Shown: positions 39,356-49,138, counted from the stretch's first letter. The stretch is DNA of 64,000 nt from Spirochaetota bacterium (GCA_023393015.1 JAEWMY010000026.1:14885-78884), one strand, 5' to 3'. Notes: generated by a model from the sequence alone, not told the origin. Numbers and translations: made by a program.

Positions 39356-41440
39356 TTAATCGTCCTCCGCTTGCTGCTTGATGAACTCCTTCGCCGCCGC
39401 GATCACCTCGTCGGCGATCTTTCCCGAAATGGGACTGTAGTGGTCGAATCCCATCTCGAACGAGCCGGTTCCGCTCGTCATGGCCCTGAGGTCGATCGCG
39501 TATTTCAGAAGTTCGTGCTGGGGAACCTGCGCGCGTATCTCCTCTATGCCGTTGCCGAGGCTCGTCTGGCCGAGTATGTGTCCGCGCCGACCCGACAGGT
39601 CGCTCATGATGTCCCCGAGGTAATTGCCCTCGACAAAGACGGTAAGGTTCATTATCGGCTCGAGGAGAATCGCTCCAGCGTTCCGCATTGCGTCCTTGAA
39701 AGCGTTGCGCGCCGCGATCTTGAAGGCCATCTCGGACGAATCGACCGGGTGTTCCTTTCCGTCAAGGACCGTTACCCCCACGTCAACGACGGGGTATCCG
39801 GCCAGGACTCCCGACTCCATGGCTTCCTTGACGCCCTTTTCGATGCCGGGGATGTAACCCTTGGAGATGGCGCCGCCGAAAACCGCGTTCGCGAACGAGT
39901 AGTTCTCGCCGCGTTCGAGGGCGTCGATGGCAAGCACGACCCGCGCGTATTGACCGTGGCCTCCCGACTGTTTCTTGTGCGTGTATTCCGCCTGGCTCTT
40001 CCTCTGGATCGTCTCGCGGTACGCTATGCGGGGAACCGAGGTATGCACGTCGATCTTCGTCTGGGCCTTGATGCGGTTGAGGATTATGTTGATGTGGAGG
40101 TCGCCCATTCCCGACACGACGCTTTGCCTCGTTTCCGCGTTGTACGAGAAACCGAGCGTCTTGTCTTCCTCGCACGCTCGGACGAGATACTCCCCGAGCT
40201 TGTCCTCGTCCTTCTTTTCCCTGGCCGATACGGCCATGGAGTAGACGGGGTTCGGCGTCCTGAGGCGCACGAACGGAGGAGTGTCGGCGGCGGCCGCGAG
40301 CGTGTCGTTCGTCTTGGCGAACGGGAGCTTCGCGGCTACGCCGATGTCTCCCGCGCACAATTCCTTCGCCTCGACGAGTTTCTTCCCGACCATGCGGAAT
40401 ATCTTGCCGATTTTTTCCTTCTTGTTCTCGGTGATGTTGAAGACCTCGCAATCCGAAGCGAGGGAGCCGGTGATGACCTTGATGTACGAAAGCTTGCCGG
40501 AGAACTGGTCGTTCGACGTCTTGATCACGAGGGCCGCGAGCGGCTGAGCCGGGTTGACCTTGATCGTGAGGTCGGATCCGTCCGGTGCGACCGCGGTCTC
40601 GAGCGCGCCTGTCGGAGCCGGGATGATATCGACGATGAAGTCGAGCAGGGCGCGGACGCCCGAGCCGTTCCGCGCGCATCCGGCGAAGGCGGGAACGATC
40701 CGGTTGTCCCGTAAGGCGAGCTTGAGGCCGCGCACGATGTCCTCGTCCGAGAGACCCGCTTCGTCGATAAATTTGACGAGGAGTTCTTCGTCTCCCTCGG
40801 CGGCGGCACCCGCGAGAATCTCTCGCGAACGCCTGTAGTCCTCGTCGAATTCCTTCGGTATCGGTATTTCCCTCTCGGTTCCGTCCGAAATCTCGTACGC
40901 CTTGCCGCGCAACACGTCTATGACGCCGCGGTAATTGGCTCCGCATCCCATCGGTATGCTGACGGGGCAGACTTCCACCTCGAAGTTCGCGTGGACTTCC
41001 TGGACGCAGCGGGAATAGCTCGCGCGTTCGTCGTCCATGTGATTCGCGAAAACCAGGCGCGCCTTGTTCCTGCGGTCCAGGTTACGCCAGAGTTTGACCG
41101 TCTCTATCTGCACTCCCGCGCGCGCGTCGAGCGTCATGACGCACAGTTCCGAAGCGCGGAAGGCGGTTATGACCTCGCCGACGAAATCCGAGGACCCCGG
41201 AGTGTCCCAGAGATTGACCAGGTAGTTCTTCCAGGGAAGATGGACGAGAGACGCGTAAATCGAGATTTTCCGTTCTATCTCTTCCGGGGTATTGTCGCTG
41301 ACCGTCTTGCCGGAATCGACCGTTTCCGCTTTCTGAATCACCCCGGCGGCGAAAAGCAATTGTTCTACAAGGGACGTCTTGCCGGTTTGACCGTGCCCGG
41401 CAATCGCTACCGTCCGAACTACATCAGTGGAAAATCCCAT
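39356..41440 (-). CDS. Elongation factor G-like GTPase (EF-G paralogue)
   Basis: A 694-residue translational GTPase with the full five-domain EF-G layout. The G1 loop is AGHGQTGKTS (14-23), as in the 'EF-G-like' paralogues rather than AHIDAGKTT. G3 reads DTPGSSDF, so the catalytic histidine of canonical DTPGHVDF is a serine. G4 reads NHMD instead of NKMD. Domain IV (KKQSGGHGQYARV) and domain V are intact. It is probably a second, specialised EF-G, for ribosome recycling or stress, with slow or altered GTP hydrolysis; the housekeeping fusA should be elsewhere. It has a strong AGGAGGGG ribosome site. Confidence 0.85.
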   Translation of the reverse strand: MGFSTDVVRTVAIAGHGQTGKTSLVEQLLFAAGVIQKAETVDSGKTVSDNTPEEIERKISIYASLVHLPWKNYLVNLWDTPGSSDFVGEVITAFRASELCVMTLDARAGVQIETVKLWRNLDRRNKARLVFANHMDDERASYSRCVQEVHANFEVEVCPVSIPMGCGANYRGVIDVLRGKAYEISDGTEREIPIPKEFDEDYRRSREILAGAAAEGDEELLVKFIDEAGLSDEDIVRGLKLALRDNRIVPAFAGCARNGSGVRALLDFIVDIIPAPTGALETAVAPDGSDLTIKVNPAQPLAALVIKTSNDQFSGKLSYIKVITGSLASDCEVFNITENKKEKIGKIFRMVGKKLVEAKELCAGDIGVAAKLPFAKTNDTLAAAADTPPFVRLRTPNPVYSMAVSAREKKDEDKLGEYLVRACEEDKTLGFSYNAETRQSVVSGMGDLHINIILNRIKAQTKIDVHTSVPRIAYRETIQRKSQAEYTHKKQSGGHGQYARVVLAIDALERGENYSFANAVFGGAISKGYIPGIEKGVKEAMESGVLAGYPVVDVGVTVLDGKEHPVDSSEMAFKIAARNAFKDAMRNAGAILLEPIMNLTVFVEGNYLGDIMSDLSGRRGHILGQTSLGNGIEEIRAQVPQHELLKYAIDLRAMTSGTGSFEMGFDHYSPISGKIADEVIAAAKEFIKQQAEDD

Positions 41441-41507
41441 CTGGCACCCCTCCTGTAGAGTACTGACGTTCGTGTCGTAGGATTATGGTAAGTTCGCTTT
41501 GATTGTA

Positions 41508-41536
41508 TTGTCAAGAAAATAATATATCATTACTAT
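41508..41536 (+). promoter_or_regulatory. Predicted leaderless promoter of the coiled-coil gene
   Basis: TTGTCA (41508-41513), 17 bases, TACTAT (41531-41536), then six bases to the ATG at 41543. The spacer is A/T-only for long stretches. No ribosome site is present. Confidence 0.65.
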
Positions 41537-41542
41537 ATACGT

Positions 41543-42739
41543 ATGGACGCGCAGAGAAAGGCCTTACAGTCATTGACCGTATCCCTCGACGAACGCCGGC
41601 AGGAACTTCAGGAGACGTACAGGAATTTCGGGGAAGCGATATTTTCCGATTCGGCGAATCCCTCGGTTCCGCTCGTAGCCCTTTCGCAGGAAAGAAGCGA
41701 TTCATGGAGGGAGCTCATGTCCGCGCGCGAGCGCGACGCCACCGCCATCCTCGACATACGCACGGCCATGACGAGAAAAAGGGAGATCGAGCAGTTCAAG
41801 AGGGAACTCGCCGCGACATCGGCAGCGCTCGATTCGGAATACGGGGAAAGGCTCGCCGTCGCGGGAAAGGCCATGTTCGAAAACTATAGCGAGGATTACG
41901 CCCCGTGGTTTTCTTCCGCCTACGAGAAGGCCTCCGTCGAGGGGGCCGCCCTCATGGATCTCGAAAGAAGGAAGGACGCGCTTCGCCGTGAGTTGGAGGA
42001 AACGGGATTTCTCGGGAAGATGGTTTCCCAACTCAGGATGAACGGGGTAGAGGCGAGCGTGAGACGGCAACGGGACAGGATATCAGAGATACTCGCCGAA
42101 GGCGCCCGCTCCCTCGCGGAGGGCGGCGGATTCGACGCCCTCCGCGAATCCGGAAAGATGACCGGCGAGCTGGCGGCGGCCGTGGAGTCCGTCATCGAAA
42201 CGGGCGATCGGATACGCTCGCTCGGGGAGCGCGCCCTATCGATGGAGGCGGAGCTCGCGGCTTCGGCGGAAACGCTCGCGGCTCGGGGTGCCGAGGGCAA
42301 CGCCCAGCGGCGCGTCGAGGAACTGGGAGCGCGCGTGCGCGACGCCGACCGCAGGATAGAGACCCTCTGCGTCCTCGCCGCGCGGGATTATTGCGACACC
42401 TTCATGGACGAAACCGGGATTCCGCTCGCGGGCGATCGCCCCGGCGATTCGCGTTTCGGCGACGCGGGGACGTACGCGCGCCAACTCGGGGACGTTTCCT
42501 CGCTTCGCGGGGACATACGCGGGATACGGCGCTCCATAGAATCACTCGAAACCTCCATGAAGATCGAATCTCTCGAACGGAGCGTGCAGGCCATGAAAAA
42601 GAACGTCGCCGATTGCGAGCGGAAGATGGCGAGTCTCGAAACGCAGGCCGCCTCAATGCGCGAGGCGATTGCCTCCGCTTCGGCCGAACGCGAGGAGCTC
42701 ATCGCCCGCAAGGCGGAGATAGACAAGACAATGGCGTGA
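41543..42739 (+). CDS. Coiled-coil protein of unknown function
   Basis: A 398-residue soluble protein dominated by coiled coil. Heptad-rich stretches run about 1-35, 60-110, 130-200 and 300-398 (for example LEREERK-like charged repeats and IESLETSMKIESLERSVQ near the end). It has no signal peptide and no catalytic motif. It lies 34 bases upstream of parE, which has its own promoter in the gap, so the two may be partly co-transcribed. A structural or chromosome-related role is possible from context but not shown. Confidence 0.7.
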   Translation: MDAQRKALQSLTVSLDERRQELQETYRNFGEAIFSDSANPSVPLVALSQERSDSWRELMSARERDATAILDIRTAMTRKREIEQFKRELAATSAALDSEYGERLAVAGKAMFENYSEDYAPWFSSAYEKASVEGAALMDLERRKDALRRELEETGFLGKMVSQLRMNGVEASVRRQRDRISEILAEGARSLAEGGGFDALRESGKMTGELAAAVESVIETGDRIRSLGERALSMEAELAASAETLAARGAEGNAQRRVEELGARVRDADRRIETLCVLAARDYCDTFMDETGIPLAGDRPGDSRFGDAGTYARQLGDVSSLRGDIRGIRRSIESLETSMKIESLERSVQAMKKNVADCERKMASLETQAASMREAIASASAEREELIARKAEIDKTMA

Positions 42740-42764
42740 CGCGCGCGTTTATATCTGATATACT
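42736..42764 (+). promoter_or_regulatory. Putative near-leaderless promoter of parE-parC
   Basis: GTGACG (42736-42741), 17 bases, TATACT (42759-42764), and nine bases to the ATG at 42774. A start site seven bases after the -10 box would leave a leader of about three bases. No ribosome site is visible. Confidence 0.55.
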
Positions 42765-42773
42765 GTCACGGCT

Positions 42774-44591
42774 ATGGCAAAAAAAACCGCAGATTACGAC
42801 GAGTCCAAGATAAAGACCCTGAGCTCGCTCGAGCATATCCGGCTCAGGACGGGGATGTACATCGGACGCCTCGGGGACGGCTCGAATCCGGACGACGGAA
42901 TTTACATACTCGTCAAGGAAGTCATCGACAATTCCATCGATGAATTCATCATGGGAAACGGAAAGCGGATCGACATCGCGCTCAAGAACAACCAGGTGAG
43001 CGTGCGCGACTACGGCCGGGGCATACCCCTCGGCAAGGTGGTCGAGTGCGTGTCCGTCATCAATACCGGCGCGAAGTACAACGACGACGTGTTCCAGTTT
43101 TCCGTCGGGTTGAACGGCGTCGGCACCAAGGCGGTCAACGCCCTTTCGAGCTGGTTCAGGGTGCTGTCCGTACGCGACGGGAAGTGCGCCGAGGCGATCT
43201 TCGAGCGGGGCGTGCTGAAAAGCGAGCGCAAGGGAACCGTAAAGCCGGACGTTAAAAACGGTACCCTCGTCGAGTTTATCCCCGACACGGACCTGTTCGC
43301 CGACTACGAGTTCAACCTCGAGTTCCTCGAAAAACGCCTGTGGAACTACGCCTACCTGAACGCCGGGCTCGTTCTGACGTTCAACGGGCAAAAATACGTT
43401 TCGTCAAACGGCCTTCTCGACCTTCTCGACTCGGAGGTCGGCGAAGACCATATCTACCCCGTCGGATACTACAAGAACAAGCAACTCGAGTTCGCCTTCA
43501 CCCACTCAAACAACTACGGCGAGAACTATTTTTCGTTCGTGAACGGACAGTATACCTCCGACGGAGGCACGCATCTTTCCGCGTTCAAGGAAGGGTTCCT
43601 GAAGGGGATCAACGAGTATTTCCGGAAAAACTACAAGAGCGAGGACGTGCGCGAGGGAACCGCCGCCGCCGTCGCGGTCAAGATCCAGTCGCCCGTGTTC
43701 GAGAGTCAGACGAAAAACAAGCTCGGCAACACGGAGGTACGCGCCTGGATCGTGAATCAGACGAAGTCGGGAGTCGACGACTGGCTCCACAAGAACCCCG
43801 AGGCCGCCCGACAGCTCGAGCAGAAGATCCTGGCTAACGAGAAGCTCCGGACGGAACTCAATTCGGTAAAGAAGGAAGCGAAGGAAGCCGCCAAGAAAAT
43901 CGCCCTCAAGATACCGAAGCTCAAGGACTGCAAGTACCATCTCGGCGACGCGAAGAAGGGCGAGAACACGATGATCTTCCTGACCGAGGGCGACTCGGCG
44001 TCGGGGTCGATGGTCTCGAGCCGCGACGTATATACGCAGGCAATTTTCAGCCTGCGCGGCAAGTGCGAGAACATGTACGGAAAGAAACGGGTCGACATCT
44101 ACAAGAACGCCGAGCTCTATAACGTCATGATGGCCCTCGGGATAGAGAACGACATCGAGGGCTTGAGGTATTCGAAAATCGTCATCGCGACCGATGCCGA
44201 CAACGACGGTTTCCACATCCGGAACCTGCTGTTGACCTTTTTTCTGAGCTTCTTCGAGGAACTCGTTACGTCGGGGCGCGTCTACATCCTCGAGACCCCG
44301 CTGTTCCGCGTGCGAAACAAGAAGGAAACCCGCTACTGCTATTCGGAGAAGGAACGCGACGCGGAGACGAAGCGGCTCGGGTCGTCCGCCGAGGTAACGC
44401 GATTCAAGGGACTCGGAGAGATCAATCCGAGCGAGTTCGGCCAGTTTATCGGGGCGGACATCAAGCTTCTGCCCGTGACGGTGCAGAGCCTCAAGAACAT
44501 CCCCGGCATCCTCGAGTTTTATATGGGAAAGAACACGCCCGAGCGCCGGGAGTTCATCATGAACAATCTCCTCCCGGAGGTGGACGCGTAA
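42774..44591 (+). CDS. parE: DNA topoisomerase IV subunit B
   Basis: A 605-residue type IIA topoisomerase ATPase subunit. The GHKL ATPase has EVIDNSIDEF near 45 (catalytic Glu), DYGRGIPLGK near 79 and GLNGVGTKAVNAL near 112. The TOPRIM domain carries LTEGDSASGS near 403 and DADNDGFHI near 468. The opening LEHIRLRTGMYIGRLGDGS and the overall shape match the ParE branch of Bacteroidetes and spirochaetes rather than GyrB. With ParC, encoded one base downstream, it decatenates replicated chromosomes using ATP. Confidence 0.92.
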   Translation: MAKKTADYDESKIKTLSSLEHIRLRTGMYIGRLGDGSNPDDGIYILVKEVIDNSIDEFIMGNGKRIDIALKNNQVSVRDYGRGIPLGKVVECVSVINTGAKYNDDVFQFSVGLNGVGTKAVNALSSWFRVLSVRDGKCAEAIFERGVLKSERKGTVKPDVKNGTLVEFIPDTDLFADYEFNLEFLEKRLWNYAYLNAGLVLTFNGQKYVSSNGLLDLLDSEVGEDHIYPVGYYKNKQLEFAFTHSNNYGENYFSFVNGQYTSDGGTHLSAFKEGFLKGINEYFRKNYKSEDVREGTAAAVAVKIQSPVFESQTKNKLGNTEVRAWIVNQTKSGVDDWLHKNPEAARQLEQKILANEKLRTELNSVKKEAKEAAKKIALKIPKLKDCKYHLGDAKKGENTMIFLTEGDSASGSMVSSRDVYTQAIFSLRGKCENMYGKKRVDIYKNAELYNVMMALGIENDIEGLRYSKIVIATDADNDGFHIRNLLLTFFLSFFEELVTSGRVYILETPLFRVRNKKETRYCYSEKERDAETKRLGSSAEVTRFKGLGEINPSEFGQFIGADIKLLPVTVQSLKNIPGILEFYMGKNTPERREFIMNNLLPEVDA

Positions 44592-44592
44592 C

Positions 44593-46659
44593 ATGGATTA
44601 CATAAAGACGCTTTTCAACCGCAACTTCCTCGAATACGCGAGCTACGTCATACGCGACCGCGCGATTCCGGACCTCGAGGACGGACTGAAGCCTGTTCAG
44701 CGGAGAATTCTGCACACGCTCTTCGAGATCGACGACGGGAAATTCCACAAGGTGGCGAACGTCGTCGGCCAGTGCATGAAGTACCATCCGCACGGGGACG
44801 CCTCCATCGGGGACGCCCTCGTGGTGCTCGCCAACAAGGACCTCTTCATAGACAAGCAGGGAAATTTCGGAAACGTGTTCACGGGCGACCGTTCCTCGGC
44901 CGCCCGTTACATCGAGTGCCGCGCGACGCCGTTCGCGAAGGAACTCATGTACAATCCCGACATCACCAGTTACGTGCCCTCGTACGACGGACGCAACCGC
45001 GAGCCGACCGCGTTCCGCGCGAAACTGCCGGTCGTCCTCGCGCTCGGCGCCGAGGGAATCGCCGTCGGAATGTCAACGAAGATCCTGCCCCACAACATAC
45101 GCGAGCTCATCGAGGCGGAAATCCTCTGCCTCGAGGGGAAGCCGTTCAGGCTGTACCCGGATTTTCCCACCGGCGGTCTCGTCGACGTTTCCGACTACGA
45201 CGACGGAAGGGGAAAGGTGCTCGTCCGGGCTAAGTTCGACACGTCCGACGAGAAGCGGATCGTCATCCGCGAGCTCCCGTTCGGAAGCACGACGGAAAGC
45301 GTGATCGCCTCCATCGAGGCGGCGGCGCGGTCCGGCAAGCTCAAGGTGTCGGAGATCAACGACTTTACCGCCGAGGAAGTGGAGATAGAGATCAAGCTCC
45401 AGCGCGGCGTGTATTCGGCCGACATGATCGACGCGCTGCACGCGTTTACCGAGTGCGAACAGTCGATATCCTGCAACCTCCTCGTCATCAAGGACAACTA
45501 TCCCGTCGTCATGACGGTGACCGACGTCATAAAGGACCACGCGAAGCGGCTCGTCAGAATACTCAAAGAGGAACTCGAACTCGAGAAGAGAAACCAGACC
45601 GAGCGGCTGCACATGCGCACCCTCGAGCGCATCTTCATCGAAGAACGCATTTACAAGAAGATCGAGAGCATGAAAACCGCCGACGGCGTCGTCAAGGCCG
45701 TCCTGCGGGGTTTCGAGCCGTTCGCGGACGAACTCGTGCGCGAGGTTACCGAGGACGACGTGGACCGCCTCCTCAAGATCCCGATCAGGCGCATATCCCT
45801 CTATGACATCAACAAGAACAGGGAAGAAGTCGCGGCCATCAACGCGCGCATAAAGGAAATCAACAAGCTTTTGAAGAACCTCGTGGGATACGCGGTGTCC
45901 GTCCTGAAGTCCTTCCTCGGAAAGCTCGACCCCGAGGTTACCGCCCGACGCACCGAGCTCGCGAGGTTTACGAAAGTCGACGTCAAGGAAGCTGTCACCC
46001 GCGACACCTCGCTCAGGTACGACGCGGAAGCGGGGTATCTCGGAACGAGCGTCTCGGGCGGAACGGAAATCATGAAGGTCACCCCGTACGACAGGATAAT
46101 CGTCATGAGGCGAAGCGGCGTGTATACCGTCATGGACGTTCCCGAGAAGCTCTTCGTCGACAAGGGAATGTGGTACTGCGGTTTTTCCGAGAAGGAAGTG
46201 CTTTCGAACGTCCTTTTCACCATCGTCTACCGCGACGGAAAGACCGGATACCCCTGCATCAAGCGCTGTAGGATCGAGGGCTATATCCTGAACCGCGACT
46301 ACATGCTGGTTCCCGACGGCTCGGACATCCTGTACGTGGGCACGAAGGACAAGTTCTCCTTTACCGTTCGGTACGTTCCGAAGCCGCGACTCAAGACGCT
46401 CGAGGAGACGTTCAAGGCGCACGATTTCGCGGAGAAGGGGCTCAAGACGCTCGGAGTCAGGCTCGCGAACCGCGAGGCGAAATCGGCGGTACTCGCCGAG
46501 ACCGCGCCGACGGGCGGTTTGCGAAAGGCAGCCGAGGCGAAAGCCGCGGGAGCGACGGGCGCCAAGGCCACGGCCTCCAAGGCCGCAGGCGCGAAGGCGA
46601 CAAAAACGTCGACGGTCGCCAAGTCCGCCAAAACCGCGAAGGGAAAGAAGACGAAGTAA
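44593..46659 (+). CDS. parC: DNA topoisomerase IV subunit A with basic repeat tail
   Basis: A 688-residue catalytic subunit. The breakage-reunion domain includes GLKPVQRRILHT near 31, HPHGDASIGDA near 65 and catalytic Tyr106 in SSAARYIECRA. A coiled-coil tower lies around 330-450. The C-terminal DNA-wrapping domain is short. After about residue 630 the protein ends in an Ala/Lys/Thr-rich tail (KAAGATGAKATASK, ending KGKKTK), like a histone H1 tail, that probably adds non-specific DNA binding. It follows parE by one base and is ended by a strong terminator. Confidence 0.93.
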   Translation: MDYIKTLFNRNFLEYASYVIRDRAIPDLEDGLKPVQRRILHTLFEIDDGKFHKVANVVGQCMKYHPHGDASIGDALVVLANKDLFIDKQGNFGNVFTGDRSSAARYIECRATPFAKELMYNPDITSYVPSYDGRNREPTAFRAKLPVVLALGAEGIAVGMSTKILPHNIRELIEAEILCLEGKPFRLYPDFPTGGLVDVSDYDDGRGKVLVRAKFDTSDEKRIVIRELPFGSTTESVIASIEAAARSGKLKVSEINDFTAEEVEIEIKLQRGVYSADMIDALHAFTECEQSISCNLLVIKDNYPVVMTVTDVIKDHAKRLVRILKEELELEKRNQTERLHMRTLERIFIEERIYKKIESMKTADGVVKAVLRGFEPFADELVREVTEDDVDRLLKIPIRRISLYDINKNREEVAAINARIKEINKLLKNLVGYAVSVLKSFLGKLDPEVTARRTELARFTKVDVKEAVTRDTSLRYDAEAGYLGTSVSGGTEIMKVTPYDRIIVMRRSGVYTVMDVPEKLFVDKGMWYCGFSEKEVLSNVLFTIVYRDGKTGYPCIKRCRIEGYILNRDYMLVPDGSDILYVGTKDKFSFTVRYVPKPRLKTLEETFKAHDFAEKGLKTLGVRLANREAKSAVLAETAPTGGLRKAAEAKAAGATGAKATASKAAGAKATKTSTVAKSAKTAKGKKTK

Positions 46660-46674
46660 CCGCCGTAAGACGCG

Positions 46675-46708
46675 AAAACCCCGGGCGACCGGGGTTTTCT
46701 TTTTTTTT
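46675..46708 (+). terminator. Rho-independent terminator of parE-parC
   Basis: A ten-base stem AAAACCCCGG / CCGGGGTTTT (46675-46684 and 46689-46698) with loop GCGA is followed by CT9 (46699-46708), 15 bases after the parC stop. The A-run at its start could also serve the convergent gene. Confidence 0.9.
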
Positions 46709-46727
46709 CCCGCTCGTCGCGGTCAGT

Positions 46728-47414
46728 TCATTCGAGCGCGAGCGCGAGCGCCGAACCCGAGGTAATCGTCACTTGCGTTGTCGGAAGCGACAGGCCGGAC
46801 AGTATGAGGGACGTGGATTGCGCGCTCGGCAGTCCCGTTATCCGTATCGAGTCCATGGTGTCGAGCTTCATGGCGAGCGGAGAACTGAGGATATCCTTCG
46901 AGAGTTTCATGGATCCGCTTCCCGCTCGGGCGATCCGCCTCTGCCCGACCGCGCTTACGCATATGACTGAACCCTCGCGCACGACGAGACGGTCTCCCAT
47001 GTCGAAGATCGTTCCGCGGACGGACGCCGTGGCGATCGGGCTCTTCACGGTAAAGCCGTTTTTCTTGTTGTTCAGGGACTTGACCTCGGCCCTGACGTTT
47101 CCGACCTCGAGATATAGCTCCGTATCGACCGTATCCTCGCGCTCGACGAGTTGACTGAGCGTCATCCGCGTAAGCGGCTTGACGGTCAGCACGGACGCGC
47201 CGAGGCGAATCGTTGTCTCCGACTTGAAACCGGTAGATATCATGGCGCCGGGTTGCAGCTTGTCTCCGGCCTTGAGGGGTTTCCACGCGCCCTGTCCCTC
47301 CCGGAATTCCACCTTTCCCGAGACGGCAACTATGTCGCCCGTAAGCGCGCTGACGCCGTACGACGTCAGGAACGCGAACGCGAATGTCAAAAGTAACCGT
47401 TTGGCTATCGTCAT
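46728..47414 (-). CDS. Exported FecR-domain protein
   Basis: A 228-residue protein with a signal peptide (about 1-22) and a FecR domain (about 25-150): VSGKVEFREGQGAWKPLKAG, TIRLGASVLTVKPLT and a TASVRGTIFDM strand typical of the fold. There is no DNA-binding domain. FecR domains outside TonB systems are thought to bind peptidoglycan or act in envelope sensing; the substrate is not known. It is the third gene of a leftward operon with a barrel and a small exported protein, divergent from a CHASE2 adenylate cyclase. An AGGGAGG ribosome site precedes it. Confidence 0.85.
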   Translation of the reverse strand: MTIAKRLLLTFAFAFLTSYGVSALTGDIVAVSGKVEFREGQGAWKPLKAGDKLQPGAMISTGFKSETTIRLGASVLTVKPLTRMTLSQLVEREDTVDTELYLEVGNVRAEVKSLNNKKNGFTVKSPIATASVRGTIFDMGDRLVVREGSVICVSAVGQRRIARAGSGSMKLSKDILSSPLAMKLDTMDSIRITGLPSAQSTSLILSGLSLPTTQVTITSGSALALALE

Positions 47415-47441
47415 CGGAACCTCCCTGAGATTATCGTCGCG

Positions 47442-48626
47442 CTATAACCCGAATATCGCGGTAAGTTCCGCCTGATACTGGGTATCCATCTCGTTCGGGA
47501 TCAGCACGGTTCCCGAGAACCGGATATTGAGATCGCTCGTGGCGCGGAAGGTCGCTCCCGCGTTGAGTTCCGTCGCGCTGTAGAGGCCGTCCTGGAGCGA
47601 TACCTCTCCCGACCTGAAGAAGATGTTGCCGATTACGTCGAAGTTGAGGTACTTGAAGGGATTGTAGTACCACCCCGCGGAGGCCTTGATGAGGTTCGTA
47701 TACCCTGAACCGTACATGACGCCGGATGTCTGTTCGGTTATCGGCAGGAACGTCGTGAGCACGCTGCCTTCGGCGGTCGTATAGAGGAGCGAACCGAAAA
47801 AGCGGTTGTTCGGGAGCGGAAAGACGTCGACGCGCACCGAGGCGGCGGCCGCGTTCTCCGAGTAGGTTTGGGTCGTCTCCTTGATCCCCGTCTGAAACGT
47901 TCCCGTGGCGGTAAGGAATATCGTGTCCGTTACCGGCCCCGATACCATCACGGTTCCGTACGCGGTATGGACGGTTTCGCCCGCGGTGTCGACCATGTCG
48001 CGCAAGTCGAACTGCCCCAGTCCTTCGACGAAGAAATCCATCGGACCGAAGAACTCGGGAAAGTGGAAGGTCGCCTTGGCTACGGCCCGCTTGGCGCCGA
48101 GGGCGTAGACGTCGTCTGTCGACAAGTCCGCGTAATCGTCCGCGCTCATAACCGCCGCGGTTCCGCGGGCGTTCAGAAATCCGGTGTACCCCGCGATGAT
48201 CGACATGTTTCCGAACTCGAACGAACCGCGGAACTCCGCGCCGTCGATCGCCTGGTTGAAGATTATGCCGGTCAGGTCGGTGACGGGGAATCGCCCGAGA
48301 TCGACATTGATCTGTGACGAATCGTTTTTCACGGGTTCGAGGGTAAACCTGAAAAGATCGACGTTCAAATAATACGAGAAATCGTCCGACAGGAACGGTT
48401 TTTCCGCGTTGAAACTTCCCTCGAACGCGAAGGAGTTTCCGTCGCCCGATCCTATCGGCGCGGTGATCCATACCGACGCCCGGTGTTCCGTATACCAGTC
48501 TCCGTCCACGGCGTGTTGGTAGCCGGCGACGTTTTTCAACTCGGCGCCGAAGTCAATCGCGCGCGATACGGTGGGCAGGCCGAACGCGAGCAGGGCGGTC
48601 AGTGCGGCGATTCGCGCGTGTTTCAT
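47442..48626 (-). CDS. Outer-membrane beta-barrel protein
   Basis: A 394-residue protein with a signal peptide (about 1-23, ending SRA-I). The mature sequence alternates polar and hydrophobic residues throughout, with many aromatic girdle residues, and ends AELTAIFGL. It is predicted to be a barrel of about 16-18 strands in the outer membrane, but no named family is recognised. Its start overlaps the stop of the upstream exported-protein gene (ATGA), and the FecR gene follows 27 bases later. Confidence 0.75.
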   Translation of the reverse strand: MKHARIAALTALLAFGLPTVSRAIDFGAELKNVAGYQHAVDGDWYTEHRASVWITAPIGSGDGNSFAFEGSFNAEKPFLSDDFSYYLNVDLFRFTLEPVKNDSSQINVDLGRFPVTDLTGIIFNQAIDGAEFRGSFEFGNMSIIAGYTGFLNARGTAAVMSADDYADLSTDDVYALGAKRAVAKATFHFPEFFGPMDFFVEGLGQFDLRDMVDTAGETVHTAYGTVMVSGPVTDTIFLTATGTFQTGIKETTQTYSENAAAASVRVDVFPLPNNRFFGSLLYTTAEGSVLTTFLPITEQTSGVMYGSGYTNLIKASAGWYYNPFKYLNFDVIGNIFFRSGEVSLQDGLYSATELNAGATFRATSDLNIRFSGTVLIPNEMDTQYQAELTAIFGL

Positions 48627-49138
48627 TTCTTCGCCTCCGGATCGGCGGGGGGCTTCGTCCCGCCGTCGCGACCGGCGTCAGCCACGCCGGGTTCGCGAAG
48701 TTTAGCCTCGGGCCAGGTTTCGAAAAACCTGCCGATGGCCCGTACCATCTCCGCGCCGGAAAGGATCTCGTCCGGATCCGTCCCGGCGGGCCAGAATTCC
48801 TCGTGCTTCAGTTCCCGCCAGGCGTATCGGGGGCTTTTCGTCAGTCGCCACATGAGTCCGCCGTCGAGTCCGTAATTCGACATGAAAAAATGCGAGGCGT
48901 TTCGTACGGTTATCGGCGTATCGGGACCGACGTCGGCGGGGAAGGAGCCGAACCGTTCGCACCAGGCAAAGGCCTCGACCGGTTCGATAGTCATTCCGTG
49001 TTCGCTCGCGACGAGGTACGCGAAGTCCCGATACGTCGCCGCTTCCCTGGCGAGTATATCCGAGACGGATTGCGCCGACTGGGCGCAAGCCGCGTAACCG
49101 GCCAGAACGACCGTTAACAAGGCAAGGACTTTTTTCAT
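48623..49138 (-). CDS. Exported protein of unknown function
   Basis: A 171-residue protein with a signal peptide (about 1-19). The mature part is globular with several aromatic residues and a Trp-rich centre (GGLMWRLTKSPRYAWRELKH), ending in a Pro/Lys/Asp-rich tail. I do not recognise it. It is the first gene of the three-gene operon that includes a barrel and a FecR protein. A GGAGG site precedes it and a TATAAT-containing promoter lies about 45 bases upstream. Confidence 0.75.
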   Translation of the reverse strand: MKKVLALLTVVLAGYAACAQSAQSVSDILAREAATYRDFAYLVASEHGMTIEPVEAFAWCERFGSFPADVGPDTPITVRNASHFFMSNYGLDGGLMWRLTKSPRYAWRELKHEEFWPAGTDPDEILSGAEMVRAIGRFFETWPEAKLREPGVADAGRDGGTKPPADPEAKK

